Virus record (IMG/VR): IMGVR_UViG_3300049617_000088
Coordinates: 31,714-95,713 of that record
Direction: 5' to 3' (one strand)
DNA: 64,000 nt
Origin: a virus
The notes beneath the pieces were generated by a model that made no database searches, was not told the DNA's origin, and worked only from the letters and a program-made list of their open reading frames with translations. Made by a program: the position numbers and the translations under genes. Each line of letters begins with the position of its first letter. Position 1 is the stretch's first letter. Positions 47,288 through 55,080 of the stretch are shown here, piece by piece.

Positions 47288-47820
47288 TCTACAATCTCCA
47301 GTATATCAACGTTAAAGTAAGTGTCTGTTCGAGCCGAACGGGCACAGTAAGGAACTACTTCTAGTAGTTCAGTAGGAGGAAGATAATTATCATCCTTCCA
47401 TTTAGCTTCGGCATCAGTTTTCTTGATGTACCATTCGGTCTGAATCTTACTAGCCGCATCATATTTCTGTTGCCAGTCAGCTAAAACTTTTCTATGTTCA
47501 GCGTCCAGCTTACGAAGCATGTTCTTATTTTCTGGCAATATATTTTTATAACCGCACACCGCAATGTAATGGGCGTGTTCTTTAGTCGGTTTTGGACGAT
47601 CCGTATTGTGATAGAACTGATATGGTTCTGGATTAGCTTCTACCCAAGGAATAGTAAACTCAGGATCAACTCTCCTCGCAAACTCTTCATTGTAAATACA
47701 AAGCTTTTCCAGCTTGCTGACTAGTTCCTTAGCACGCTCCTCGGTCCTAACGGCACAGACATTCCAATCACTACGATCAGAGTATTCTCCCTGAGTACCA
47801 GTCACAACGTAGATTTTCAT
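47284..47820 (-). CDS. hypothetical protein
   Basis: A 178-residue protein (MKIYVVTGTQGEYSDRSDWN ... YFNVDILEIVE). The beginning looks like a small family of phage proteins that read a value and a charged helix follows; no name can be given. Directly upstream of the orphan nucleotidyltransferase start. Confidence 0.6.
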   Translation of the reverse strand: MKIYVVTGTQGEYSDRSDWNVCAVRTEERAKELVSKLEKLCIYNEEFARRVDPEFTIPWVEANPEPYQFYHNTDRPKPTKEHAHYIAVCGYKNILPENKNMLRKLDAEHRKVLADWQQKYDAASKIQTEWYIKKTDAEAKWKDDNYLPPTELLEVVPYCARSARTDTYFNVDILEIVE

Positions 47821-48029
47821 GATGCCTTATTCTCTTCCTCATAGGCTACCAGGGCAGCCATACCAGCTTCAGTCTTAGGTTGATTGCAACAAGCCATGGC
47901 ATGTCGAATGCCGGGGAAAACGTGGCACTTGCAAGTACTCGGAACTTCCATGTAATTCTCCGTAGAGACTCTTACAAGTTTCACACCACGTTTATTAGTA
48001 TTCATTTGCAATACCCCGCACTTATCCAT
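47817..48029 (-). CDS. small Cys-containing protein
   Basis: A 70-residue protein from ATG at 48029, or 62 residues from the ATG at 48005 (MNTNKRGVKLVRVS), which has a better GGGG site. CKCHVFPGIRHAMACC may bind metal. Function unknown. Confidence 0.5.
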   Translation of the reverse strand: MDKCGVLQMNTNKRGVKLVRVSTENYMEVPSTCKCHVFPGIRHAMACCNQPKTEAGMAALVAYEEENKAS

Positions 48030-48173
48030 TTACATAGAACAACCAGAATCGTTCCACGAATCAACCTCATAGTCAGAACTGGTATAGCAACCTGAGTTAT
48101 CCCAATAGGTCAGAGGATCAGTTTGATTGTGATCAATCACTCCCAAACGATCACGAACCATATTGGCTACCAT
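48030..48173 (-). CDS. short protein with SW-x-x-S-G-C end
   Basis: A 47-residue protein from ATG at 48173 (a GTG at 48209 is possible). It contains YWDNSGCYTSS and ends VDSWNDSGCSM, echoing the W-x-x-S-x-C ends of the GW-S-C family. Function unknown. Confidence 0.45.
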   Translation of the reverse strand: MVANMVRDRLGVIDHNQTDPLTYWDNSGCYTSSDYEVDSWNDSGCSM

Positions 48174-48190
48174 CCTGGCATCAGAGTCGC

Positions 48191-48337
48191 TCAGTTGATT
48201 AAGCTCCACAGCATGGAGAAGAAGACCAATGCCCCTATCCCTGCTATAAAATACTGTTCAGTGAAAGCTCCTAGCACCATACATAGGAAGCCCCCGGCTA
48301 ATCCAACATACAAAGCATACTTTCTAATTGGAGACAT
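48191..48337 (-). CDS. 48-residue two-TM protein
   Basis: Starts MSPIRKYALYVGLAGGF and consists of two hydrophobic helices with a short turn (FTEQYF), ending WSLIN. Function unknown. Confidence 0.5.
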   Translation of the reverse strand: MSPIRKYALYVGLAGGFLCMVLGAFTEQYFIAGIGALVFFSMLWSLIN

Positions 48338-48339
48338 TT

Positions 48340-48576
48340 TTACCAACACTGCTGAGAAGATGACCAAGAGTCTTCGTACTCAGGAATAACTCCGATGTCA
48401 TCCAATAGATTACGAAGTTCAACTGAGAGCGAAGGATCAATGCTATTGATTGTATCACCAGTACGAGAGGCAAGCTTGGAAGACTCAAGAATCAATTCCA
48501 TTGCCTTCTGTACATTCTCATGAATCTGCGTCCTGGTCTTCTCAAAATCCTCTTCCAACTTCTTATCCTCGTTCAT
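48340..48576 (-). CDS. helical protein with W-S-C tail (family member)
   Basis: A 78-residue protein: charged helix (LEEDFEKTRTQIHENVQKA), then YEDSWSSSQQCW at the end, a variant of the GW-S-C tail. No barrel domain. Confidence 0.6.
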   Translation of the reverse strand: MNEDKKLEEDFEKTRTQIHENVQKAMELILESSKLASRTGDTINSIDPSLSVELRNLLDDIGVIPEYEDSWSSSQQCW

Positions 48577-48591
48577 ATTTTTCTCCTAAAA

Positions 48592-48780
48592 TTAGATTGG
48601 GTAAACAAACAAACGAACGCCTCGACTATGAAGCCATGCCAAGGCGAGTTGATAATGAGACTCATCATGGATGCTAACCCAATCACTATTACATTGAGCG
48701 AAACAAAGGTTAGTAGAAACTCCCCACCTAATGAAGTCCCGCATATGCTGCTCATACACCAATAGCATTGGACGTTTCAT
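48592..48780 (-). CDS. hypothetical protein
   Basis: A 62-residue protein from ATG at 48780 (MKRPMLLVYEQHMRDFIRW) with FAQCNSDWVSIHDESHYQL and a short Val/Leu-rich end. The longer reading to 48927 is the antisense-free shadow of the next gene. Function unknown. Confidence 0.5.
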   Translation of the reverse strand: MKRPMLLVYEQHMRDFIRWGVSTNLCFAQCNSDWVSIHDESHYQLALAWLHSRGVRLFVYPI

Positions 48781-48781
48781 T

Positions 48782-49168
48782 TTAACAACCCAGAGAAGAA
48801 GTAGACCAACCCGCCCGCTTAATCTGCTGGAAGATAGGATACAATGTAACGCCCGTCTCCCCTTCGTTGTCCCATTCCAAATCACGAATGGACTTACCCC
48901 GAGTCTTTGCCATTTCATTTGCCTCATTCAACAGGGCAGAAGCGGCATAAATCTTTTCCATCAGCTTAGCTTGGAAAATCTCAAAATCATTATCAAGAGA
49001 AACCAGCTTCAAATCATTGACGTTCTCCTTGGAAAGAACCCCATTGTCCCACTCAATGGCGACAACCTCATCACCATCAGAAACCTTATTACCAATCACG
49101 GTTCCCTTATAGTCATGGTCGTCATACATTCTAACCACCGCCCCAACTTCCATCTCATTCGCCTTCAT
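48782..49168 (-). CDS. SH3/KOW plus helix protein with GW-S-C tail (family member)
   Basis: A 128-residue protein: barrel (MEVGAVVRMYDDHDYKGTVI, EVVAIEWDNGVLS), helix (FEIFQAKLMEKIYAASALL), end AGWSTSSLGC. Full-length example of the family. Confidence 0.7.
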   Translation of the reverse strand: MKANEMEVGAVVRMYDDHDYKGTVIGNKVSDGDEVVAIEWDNGVLSKENVNDLKLVSLDNDFEIFQAKLMEKIYAASALLNEANEMAKTRGKSIRDLEWDNEGETGVTLYPIFQQIKRAGWSTSSLGC

Positions 49169-49418
49169 TCTTCTTTGCCTTTCTTGGACGAAGAAAACTC
49201 TTCGCGTGGTTTTTCCCCTGCTTAGGATTCTTTCTTGAATCCTTTTGAGCTTCCCTAAGAGCAGGTGGAATCTCTTTGATTGCTTCTGTCAGAGCTTTGG
49301 CTGCGTCGAAAGCTACACAATAAACAGTTGCATAACTATCTTCATCGGGCATATCGACCATGAAAGATTTCAGTGCCCTCTTGGCTTGCTTCATCTTCTC
49401 GACTACATATTTGCTCAT
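49155..49418 (-). CDS. basic helical protein
   Basis: An 87-residue protein (MSKYVVEKMKQAKRALKSF) with a Lys/Arg-rich tail (FLRPRKAKKNEGE). Possibly nucleic-acid-binding. Overlaps both neighbours. Confidence 0.6.
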   Translation of the reverse strand: MSKYVVEKMKQAKRALKSFMVDMPDEDSYATVYCVAFDAAKALTEAIKEIPPALREAQKDSRKNPKQGKNHAKSFLRPRKAKKNEGE

Positions 49419-49627
49419 GCGAAGATATCCTGGTTCTGCTCACCAACAATCGGATTCCATTGGTCTACAATTTCGTCGTTCTCAATGAACAAGACATCGG
49501 CGGTAGGAAAAGGATAATCTTCATTGGCTTCCAACGCATCCAGAAATGCACCATGATCGGCATCCTTAACATTAAGGACATACATGGTGAATGGCGTGGC
49601 ATTTCTACAATAGTAAACGGCAATCAT
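49415..49627 (-). CDS. hypothetical protein
   Basis: A 70-residue alpha/beta protein (MIAVYYCRNATPFTMYVLN; DYPFPTADVLFIENDEIVD). No family recognised. Confidence 0.6.
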   Translation of the reverse strand: MIAVYYCRNATPFTMYVLNVKDADHGAFLDALEANEDYPFPTADVLFIENDEIVDQWNPIVGEQNQDIFA

Positions 49628-49647
49628 TTCAATGACCTAGCAGGAGG

Positions 49648-50103
49648 TTATGCTTCGTTGGTAGCAACCTCAAGCTCAGGTTGCATATCCGGGTTTAGTT
49701 TCTCGACAGTAAGCCTATTCATTTCCGCATGCAATTCATCAGCCACATGCCCAAGCACAGACTCGTCAATCCAGCGGTCTTTGGTTACCTCAACCAAATC
49801 CATGGAAGGATCAATTACCTCATAGGCAATCAGGTTAAGTGCGGGCTCACGCAGCAACGCATTGTTGAATGCGTAGACAATGGTGAGTGAGTGTGTAGTC
49901 ACGACTGTAAGAACTTCAGGAGTCTTTAGCTCACTCTTGACCATACGCTCAACAAATCGAATCTGATCCTCTGGGTGAGCATTGTGTTCGGGATGCTCCC
50001 AATAGGCTTTCTTACTGTCACGGTTCTGAGAGTAATGTTTAAAGACAGCCCCACCTAGAAGCTGCTTATTCTTTCCATGTCGTTGCATTAGAAGATGAAT
50101 CAT
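49648..50103 (-). CDS. hypothetical protein
   Basis: A 151-residue protein from ATG at 50103 (MIHLLMQRHGKNKQLLGGAV) with an AGAGAG site. The longer reading to 50550 is antisense-like and overlaps two genes. The middle (VLTVVTTHSLTIVYAFNNAL) and acidic C-terminus resemble no family I know. Confidence 0.55.
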   Translation of the reverse strand: MIHLLMQRHGKNKQLLGGAVFKHYSQNRDSKKAYWEHPEHNAHPEDQIRFVERMVKSELKTPEVLTVVTTHSLTIVYAFNNALLREPALNLIAYEVIDPSMDLVEVTKDRWIDESVLGHVADELHAEMNRLTVEKLNPDMQPELEVATNEA

Positions 50104-50114
50104 TGATATCTCTC

Positions 50115-50261
50115 TTACAGGTAAGTGGGCTCGTGTGGTTTTGGACAAACCTTTGGAACGACAACCGTTGGATGCTGCGGAAACATATAGTAAGCATCGC
50201 GATGGTGCATGGCAACCCCTCCGATAATGATTCCGAGCATCAAACAGAATATGTACCTCAT
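50115..50261 (-). CDS. 48-residue membrane-anchored protein
   Basis: Starts MRYIFCLMLGIIIGGVAM (signal anchor) followed by a Pro/His-rich tail (FPQHPTVVVPKVCPKPHEP). ATGA overlap with the upstream gene. Function unknown. Confidence 0.55.
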   Translation of the reverse strand: MRYIFCLMLGIIIGGVAMHHRDAYYMFPQHPTVVVPKVCPKPHEPTYL

Positions 50262-50905
50262 GCTGCCTTTTTAGATTCCATCCAGTCCCGAAGGTAATCC
50301 AATCGAATCTCCCACTCATGTCGGATTCGATCCAAACTCCAGGCATTGGAAGTCTTCTCCCGAAGATCATTGCTCCAATGTTTGATATCTTTAGGAGACT
50401 TGAATCGTCCAAAATGAAGGCGAGCCCTAGACTCCTCATCCCAATAAGGATTGTTGGTGATATTGTACATCGTAGATTTAGGATGATTATCCTTAGGTTG
50501 CATGTGCAATTCAATTGCACGAACTCTAATTTTTCGTGCCATTGCTGCAAAGAAGCCTCCAGGCGATTGCCAACCCTTTTGATGAATCTCTGGAGTTTTC
50601 ATTCCCCAATCTTTCTTGGTCAATCGAGAGAAGTTATTCATCTCTACGATATGGGAAATTTGATGCGTACCACGAGGAAAATCTACCGGGAACATAATTT
50701 GTTTCTTGGTAGGAATATAGCCAACCTTTTCTTCTACATCTTCATAGAAGGAGTAATCCTTAATCCGAGGATCCATTTCCATCAAAGAAAGGATAAATCC
50801 CTCAACCCCTGCCTCACAAGGAGAAACGGGTTTCACGTGAGTCGGACCAGATTTCTTAACCATCATGACTAGGCGATTCCGAAAGGATTGGTTGCCGTGA
50901 TACAT
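50258..50905 (-). CDS. hypothetical protein
   Basis: A 215-residue protein (MYHGNQSFRNRLVMMVKKSG). Mixed domain with WQSPGGFFAAMARKIRVRAI and a basic helical C-terminus (RIRHEWEIRLDYLRDWM). No family recognised; an alternative start lies at the second Met group. Confidence 0.6.
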   Translation of the reverse strand: MYHGNQSFRNRLVMMVKKSGPTHVKPVSPCEAGVEGFILSLMEMDPRIKDYSFYEDVEEKVGYIPTKKQIMFPVDFPRGTHQISHIVEMNNFSRLTKKDWGMKTPEIHQKGWQSPGGFFAAMARKIRVRAIELHMQPKDNHPKSTMYNITNNPYWDEESRARLHFGRFKSPKDIKHWSNDLREKTSNAWSLDRIRHEWEIRLDYLRDWMESKKAA

Positions 50906-51012
50906 GCTACATCAATAGCATTTTCTGCATTGAGACGATCACCAATCAACCAGTAATATATGCCGATAACGAACAGCGCTGTAACTTGCTCTTGTTTAGA
51001 AAGGACAGTCAT
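50869..51012 (-). CDS. 47-residue protein, possible TM
   Basis: Starts MTVLSKQEQVTALFVIGIYY with one hydrophobic stretch and ends ATNPFGIA at TAG. It overlaps the next gene start by 37 bases. Function unknown. Confidence 0.5.
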   Translation of the reverse strand: MTVLSKQEQVTALFVIGIYYWLIGDRLNAENAIDVACITATNPFGIA

Positions 51013-51275
51013 TTGATTTTCTTTAACAGTTCAGGGTAAAGTGCGTTGAAACGTTCAGATTCTTTTTGTTGTTCAGTTTGAGCATGACTAACCGAAGTAG
51101 CTCGCAAAACTCGCAGAGCTTCTAGCAAGGCTTCTTTACCAAGAACGATTGTTATTAATTCCGATTCTCGTTCTAAAATAGTTTTCTTGAGAGAAGATAC
51201 CTTACGGCGAGCCTGCGCCTCATCAGCTTCGGCTTCTTTAATTCTGTCCAGCAATTCCTGTTCCCGAGGAAGCAT
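51009..51275 (-). CDS. coiled-coil protein
   Basis: An 88-residue, almost entirely helical, Glu/Arg-rich protein (MLPREQELLDRIKEAEADEA). Function unknown. Confidence 0.6.
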   Translation of the reverse strand: MLPREQELLDRIKEAEADEAQARRKVSSLKKTILERESELITIVLGKEALLEALRVLRATSVSHAQTEQQKESERFNALYPELLKKIK

Positions 51276-51287
51276 GAGATAATTCTT

Positions 51288-51539
51288 TCATGGGAAGTAT
51301 ATCCCATTTGATGGTGGTAGAACGTAATCAACTGTCACCCCTTCTTCGTCAGTTAAGGGGCAGAGAATCTGATGTGTTCCCATATCGCAACCCCAATCTG
51401 AATCAGGCTCCCATGATAGTCCGTCTTCGGCATCATAGACTTCCTCTAATCGAGAATCCAATTCCTCGAAAGAAGGCGCTTCAACTACTACTGTTTTAAC
51501 TTCTCTAACCAGCCTAGCCAATTCAACTTTGAACTTCAT
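51288..51539 (-). CDS. hypothetical protein
   Basis: An 83-residue protein from ATG at 51539 (MKFKVELARLVREVKTVVV) with an acidic middle (LEEVYDAEDGLSWEPDSDW). Copy 4 of the motif ends only seven bases upstream of the ATG, so its transcript may have a very short leader. Confidence 0.6.
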   Translation of the reverse strand: MKFKVELARLVREVKTVVVEAPSFEELDSRLEEVYDAEDGLSWEPDSDWGCDMGTHQILCPLTDEEGVTVDYVLPPSNGIYFP

Positions 51540-51545
51540 ATCCTG

Positions 51546-51577
51546 CACCTATGGTGACGAACCATTTTACGATGGGT
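51546..51577 (-). promoter_or_regulatory. bipartite promoter-like motif, copy 4
   Basis: ACCCATCGTAAAATG (51563-51577, one change from the consensus), eight bases, CCATAGGTG. Preceded by a terminator hairpin (51583-51602) and followed almost at once by the gene starting at 51539. Confidence 0.65.
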
Positions 51578-51582
51578 CAAGC

Positions 51583-51602
51583 GGCACGGCAAGAACCGTG
51601 CC
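51583..51602 (-). terminator. GC-rich hairpin upstream of motif copy 4
   Basis: GGCACGG-TTCTTG-CCGTGCC, a 7-bp GC stem just after the stop of 51607-51783 and just before the motif. Terminator then promoter is the simplest reading; no U-run is present. Confidence 0.5.
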
Positions 51603-51606
51603 AGCT

Positions 51607-51783
51607 TCATTCTTCTGTTTCTTCCTTAACCGGAGTGATCAATACGTAAACGAAAACATATACCATGACACTTAGTATCAGGCTACCAGGAGCCACCAGC
51701 TCTTTTCCTGCCAAGGCAAGCCAAAGATGGATTGCCATTTGGATCACAAAAGAGATGATTAGCGCATGGAGGATTCGTTTCAT
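51607..51783 (-). CDS. two-TM membrane protein
   Basis: A 58-residue protein from ATG at 51783 (MKRILHALIISFVIQMAIHL) with two TM helices and an acidic end (KEETEE). Function unknown. Confidence 0.55.
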   Translation of the reverse strand: MKRILHALIISFVIQMAIHLWLALAGKELVAPGSLILSVMVYVFVYVLITPVKEETEE

Positions 51784-51793
51784 ATTGACCGGC

Positions 51794-52039
51794 TTAATTG
51801 GTTCCGGCAAAGAGACGCTCCACATGAGCCGTGCGCTCTTCAGGAGTCAGACCATCCCAAACTTTGACACCAGAATCGGTGGCATTGATCTCTCGCACAA
51901 TCTCCGTGCCATAAGAGAACCATTCCTCCTCCGCCTCTCGGTCCCAATTCTTGTATTCTACCTGCCTGGTGGCTACAACAATCTTGTTCAGCTTCTCGCC
52001 CAGCTTACTCATACGACCCGTGACTTGGCAACGATACAT
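51794..52039 (-). CDS. hypothetical protein
   Basis: An 81-residue protein (MYRCQVTGRMSKLGEKLNKI ... FAGTN). The start C-x-V-T-G-R-x-S resembles ribosomal L28-type beginnings of zinc proteins but only one Cys is present. Function unknown. Confidence 0.6.
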   Translation of the reverse strand: MYRCQVTGRMSKLGEKLNKIVVATRQVEYKNWDREAEEEWFSYGTEIVREINATDSGVKVWDGLTPEERTAHVERLFAGTN

Positions 52040-52073
52040 TTGATTATCCTTTAGTTATTGAGCCTTAGCTCGA

Positions 52074-52262
52074 TTAGATTTGACCTTTATCATCAACAGC
52101 TTCGATGTGAATGACAACATCCCCATCTTTATTATGATCCGCAAACTCATCAATCTTATCCCAAGTGACCTGATAACTTTTAATCTGTAAACGTAAATGA
52201 CGAATATAGATTAAAAAAATTATATTACTAATAATCAGTAAACCAATCATGTAATATATCAT
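52074..52262 (-). CDS. one-TM protein with soluble tail
   Basis: A 62-residue protein from ATG at 52262: TM helix (MIYYMIGLLIISNIIFLIYI), then a charged soluble part. ATGA overlap with the upstream gene. Confidence 0.55.
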   Translation of the reverse strand: MIYYMIGLLIISNIIFLIYIRHLRLQIKSYQVTWDKIDEFADHNKDGDVVIHIEAVDDKGQI

Positions 52263-52444
52263 TTGGAACTTGGCATCCAGAATCTCATTCCAATGATTGC
52301 ACAAACGGCACAAATCAAAAGAACTTTAAACTCTATATAATAACCTTCGGTATGCACCGCTTGCTGGATGGTATACAAGCAAGCCATTGTCACTACTAAT
52401 CGAATGGCAAACCATCCAGCTTTTTGGATCATCCAGGCTATCAT
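52259..52444 (-). CDS. two-TM membrane protein
   Basis: A 61-residue protein (MIAWMIQKAGWFAIRLVVTM) with hydrophobic helices at about 10-25 and 38-55. Function unknown. Confidence 0.55.
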   Translation of the reverse strand: MIAWMIQKAGWFAIRLVVTMACLYTIQQAVHTEGYYIEFKVLLICAVCAIIGMRFWMPSSK

Positions 52445-52450
52445 TGCTTC

Positions 52451-53119
52451 CTACTTCTGCAATTGAAAAATGGAAGGACTAACCACCGAACCCAGCTCAA
52501 CATACTGGATGTCATAGAGAGGAGCATTGAAAGCCTCGCACTCGAAAGTTCCACTAGGATTAGTTTGCATATTCCAAACTAGTCCCATATCGGTAGGGCT
52601 CCAAATATTCCCCAGATTGTAGATCACCAGTAACATTCCTGTCTGACCAGAATCGGGCTGAGCTTCTGACATGATTCCCATATACCTTGGAAGGGGACCA
52701 TCAGGAAGAAAAACCAGTGGCTGAAGGCAAGAGTCATCAGTATACATTGGTGACTCTTGCCAATCATTCGGAAGACAGCGAGTCTGATCATCCGTGCCAG
52801 TATCCCAATTGCAAGTGATACCTAGCTTGTTATCCAGATAACTATCCAGATAAGTATTGCCGGTAGAATCAGTACAATACTTGGCTGCCAAACGAGGGTA
52901 CTCGGTTGCCTCCAACTTAGAAGTAACGCACGGAAGATATGGTGCCTCAACATCAGCAAGAGCCACGGAGGCAACATCTGGGCTTGTATCTGGAGTGCTA
53001 GCGTCGAGATGCGAAGGAGTGTATGGAGTGCCACCGTTATCGGTAAACTCTGACACTGGTGTTCCCGCACTGGTACAACCAATGCAAGCTAGCAATCCAA
53101 CAATGATGATGCGTTCCAT
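52451..53119 (-). CDS. lipoprotein, Myxococcota-like
   Basis: A 222-residue lipoprotein: signal MERIIIVGLLACIGC with lipobox, then a Thr/Ser/Pro/Asp-rich linker (PYTPSHLDASTPDTSPDVAS) and a Cys-rich domain (CNWDTGTDDQTRCLPND). Such D-A-S-T-P-D linkers are common in myxobacterial lipoproteins, a hint about the host. Possibly a surface or exclusion protein. Confidence 0.65.
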   Translation of the reverse strand: MERIIIVGLLACIGCTSAGTPVSEFTDNGGTPYTPSHLDASTPDTSPDVASVALADVEAPYLPCVTSKLEATEYPRLAAKYCTDSTGNTYLDSYLDNKLGITCNWDTGTDDQTRCLPNDWQESPMYTDDSCLQPLVFLPDGPLPRYMGIMSEAQPDSGQTGMLLVIYNLGNIWSPTDMGLVWNMQTNPSGTFECEAFNAPLYDIQYVELGSVVSPSIFQLQK

Positions 53120-53120
53120 T

Positions 53121-53384
53121 TTATTCCTCTTCGGGAGTCGGCTTGCGACGACTGCGCTTCTCGACGTGAAGATCCTTCTCTTCCTTCAGGTGACCTTGAA
53201 ACTTGGTGATAGAGTGAACCTCGTCAAGAATGTAGTCATCCTTGTCGAAAGCAACCACAACCTCGTTCTCCGCATTCTGAACATGGGCAATCACTTCGCC
53301 CAACTGTCCAGCCAATTCCTTCGCATACTTCTTACCGCAGTAAGAAACCTTGTCACCGTTGTAAAACTTGAGATTCTGAGCCAT
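53121..53384 (-). CDS. small SH3/KOW-like barrel protein
   Basis: An 87-residue protein: barrel pattern (FYNGDKVSYCGKKYAKELAG, GEVIAHVQNAENEVVVAF) and a basic Pro-Glu tail (RSRRKPTPEEE). GC-rich codons. Like the N-terminal half of the GW-S-C family. Confidence 0.6.
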   Translation of the reverse strand: MAQNLKFYNGDKVSYCGKKYAKELAGQLGEVIAHVQNAENEVVVAFDKDDYILDEVHSITKFQGHLKEEKDLHVEKRSRRKPTPEEE

Positions 53385-53406
53385 GATATTTATTCCTTAG
53401 TTGGGT

Positions 53407-53460
53407 GTATGTTTTTAACCAACGTATAATGAACCGCAGTTCCCGGTTGGAAAAACATAC
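53407..53460 (-). repeat. long imperfect hairpin
   Basis: GTATGTTTTT and AAAAACATAC pair (10 bp), extended by CCAAC/GTTGG with a bulge, around a 22-base loop. It fills most of the gap before the barrel gene at 53384. Likely a terminator or a leader element for that gene. Confidence 0.5.
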
Positions 53461-53465
53461 AAATT

Positions 53466-53648
53466 TTATTTTTTCTTATCAGAAGAAGGTTCGTCTTCCT
53501 GTTCCCAGGAAGCAAACCTATATTTCAGTTCCTCGATTCCCCATTCCACCAACTTAGTAGTGATCTGGGTAATCGCAACTGTAATGAGGGCTGTTGCTGC
53601 TACCTTCCCGAGAGAAGGTTGATTGGGATCCTTTGCTTCAATCATCAT
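53466..53648 (-). CDS. one-TM protein
   Basis: A 60-residue protein from ATG at 53648 (MMIEAKDPNQPSLGKVAATA) with one TM helix and a charged end (EQEDEPSSDKKK). GGGAG precedes the start. Function unknown. Confidence 0.55.
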   Translation of the reverse strand: MMIEAKDPNQPSLGKVAATALITVAITQITTKLVEWGIEELKYRFASWEQEDEPSSDKKK

Positions 53649-53904
53649 CGTTGTCTCCCTGATCCAGCCAAGTACAGGGATCATTCTTCATTGAACGAAT
53701 CTGACAACAATTCAGGTTAGACAGTTCGACCACTTCAGGCTGAATGAAGTCTTCATATCTAAACTTGCGGTCAAACCAATCCTTCGCTTTCTTGGCGGAA
53801 GAAAAGATCTTGGGTCGAACGAACTCAACTTCCTCCGAGTTTGGCTGCGTATGATACACTACAGCATAAACAGCCAAACGAATGTAAACATTGGAGAGAC
53901 GCAT
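53638..53904 (-). CDS. hypothetical protein
   Basis: An 88-residue protein (MRLSNVYIRLAVYAVVYHTQ; FSSAKKAKDWFDRKFRYED) with a CC pair and acidic end. No family recognised. Confidence 0.6.
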   Translation of the reverse strand: MRLSNVYIRLAVYAVVYHTQPNSEEVEFVRPKIFSSAKKAKDWFDRKFRYEDFIQPEVVELSNLNCCQIRSMKNDPCTWLDQGDNDDD

Positions 53905-53907
53905 TTT

Positions 53908-54228
53908 TTACTTCTGCGCCTTCTTCTTACGACGCTCCGTATGAGTCGCCACTGCTGCCTCACGAGCCGCCTTGATGTTGGCATCGGTTCGCGCCTGATT
54001 GAGCGAACCCTTCTTGTGGGCAAACCAATCCTTGGCAGCCTGATCACCAGACTTGGCAAGCGTACGAGCGAAAACCTTAAGGCTAACGTGAGAAGTGCTA
54101 GCCTTCCACTTCTGCTTGATAGTCAGTCCAGCCGTAGCTGTACCAACCTCTCCCCTCTCACCACGAACGGGCTCCGAATTGGGAAGCTCAACCACCACTG
54201 CAACCGACGTACTCTCTTGATTATCCAT
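53908..54228 (-). CDS. basic protein, probably abundant
   Basis: A 106-residue protein from ATG at 54228 (MDNQESTSVAVVVELPNSEP) with a Lys/Arg/Ala-rich C-terminal half (REAAVATHTERRKKKAQK). GGAG upstream and GC-rich codons suggest strong expression. A degenerate copy of the bipartite motif lies 10-30 bases upstream. Possibly DNA-binding. Confidence 0.6.
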   Translation of the reverse strand: MDNQESTSVAVVVELPNSEPVRGERGEVGTATAGLTIKQKWKASTSHVSLKVFARTLAKSGDQAAKDWFAHKKGSLNQARTDANIKAAREAAVATHTERRKKKAQK

Positions 54229-54235
54229 TGTCCTG

Positions 54236-54260
54236 CTCCTATGCACTCGCGTTATGCGAT
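54236..54260 (-). promoter_or_regulatory. degenerate bipartite motif
   Basis: ATCGCATAACG (54250-54260), six bases, GCATAGGAG. Nine of eleven core bases match ATCGTAAAACG and the second half matches well, but spacing is two to three bases shorter than in the eight clear copies. Listed as a possible weak copy. Confidence 0.3.
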
Positions 54261-54326
54261 TCAGGTTTAATTGTTTAATTGTTAATAACTGCTTCTCAGT
54301 CAACTATTACTATCTCTTCCACCATA

Positions 54327-54813
54327 TTATTTGACCTTAAATTTCTCTTGGAGACGAAGGAACTCTGCATATTCTGGATCAGATTCAACCTTAGCCTTGG
54401 TTGAGTAGTCCTTCCATTCAGAAGGCATAACATGAGCCAAACCATATCGAAAAAACTTTACCTGTTCTTCTAATTTTGTTGCTCCGTTATCGTCCCATTT
54501 ACCATCATAGCCAGCAGATCGTTTGCGTTCACTGGCGTCATCCAGAATCAAATTGATTACTTTATCAAAATCCATGTTCGATAACGTAAGGCACTTCGGT
54601 GGGCTTGTCAAGGGGACGGGCTTTTTATCTTCACCAACTTCACGAATCTCCCAAGGAATTGGGAACATCGACTCCAACAAACTTGCACCAGGAGCCAGAT
54701 GTTCTAGAACCTTTTTTAGCTTCTTCCAAAGAAAGAAGCCAGGGATCGCTCATGGGTTGATTATAATTAGTCCAACACTTTCTTTCCTTGTGCCAAACAT
54801 TGTAGTGAACCAT
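54327..54813 (-). pseudogene. hypothetical protein with +1 frameshift in an A6 run
   Basis: ATG at 54813 (MVHYNVWHKERKCWTNYNQP) runs to a stop near 54655, but with five instead of six A's (plus T run 54712-54717) the frame continues LEHLAPGASLLESMFPIPWE ... NMDFDKVINLILDDASERKR to TAA at 54327, about 161 residues. Span 487 bases, 3n+1. An ATG at 54575 could still start the last 82 residues. Confidence 0.6.
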
Positions 54814-54864
54814 GTTATTTCCTTAATGAAAACGCTGAGAGACACCGAACCCAATGACTTCCTA

Positions 54865-54896
54865 CACCTATGGTATCACACCGTTTTACGATGGGT
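54865..54896 (-). promoter_or_regulatory. bipartite promoter-like motif, copy 5
   Basis: ACCCATCGTAAAACG (54882-54896), eight bases, then CCATAGGTG, upstream of the frameshifted gene starting at 54813. Confidence 0.65.
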
Positions 54897-54915
54897 ACGT
54901 TTTACAGTCAGGGTG

Positions 54916-55080
54916 TCATTTATTTTTATGAATCTCTGCTAGAATCTCTCGCAGCCTAGCTTCACTAAGGTCAAGTTCTTTTTCCAAAGAACGATTGTAT
55001 TCCTGACAATTATGGAGCTGACTATTTTTAGCAATACAGCCGCATGAAAACAAAAGTATTCCCAGAAATAGGAATTTCAT
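54916..55080 (-). CDS. small lipoprotein, Rz1-like in size
   Basis: A 54-residue protein: short signal MKFLFLGILLFSCGC with a lipobox-like Cys, then a charged coiled coil (NRSLEKELDLSEARLREIL). Size and plan recall outer-membrane spanin subunits, but no partner spanin gene is seen. Its ATG overlaps the upstream TGA. Confidence 0.55.
   Translation of the reverse strand: MKFLFLGILLFSCGCIAKNSQLHNCQEYNRSLEKELDLSEARLREILAEIHKNK

Noticed and set aside
48592-48927. Longer minus-strand protein starting at 48927
   Set aside because: Its first part overlaps the reading frame of the GW-S-C gene at 48782; the ATG at 48780 is better.
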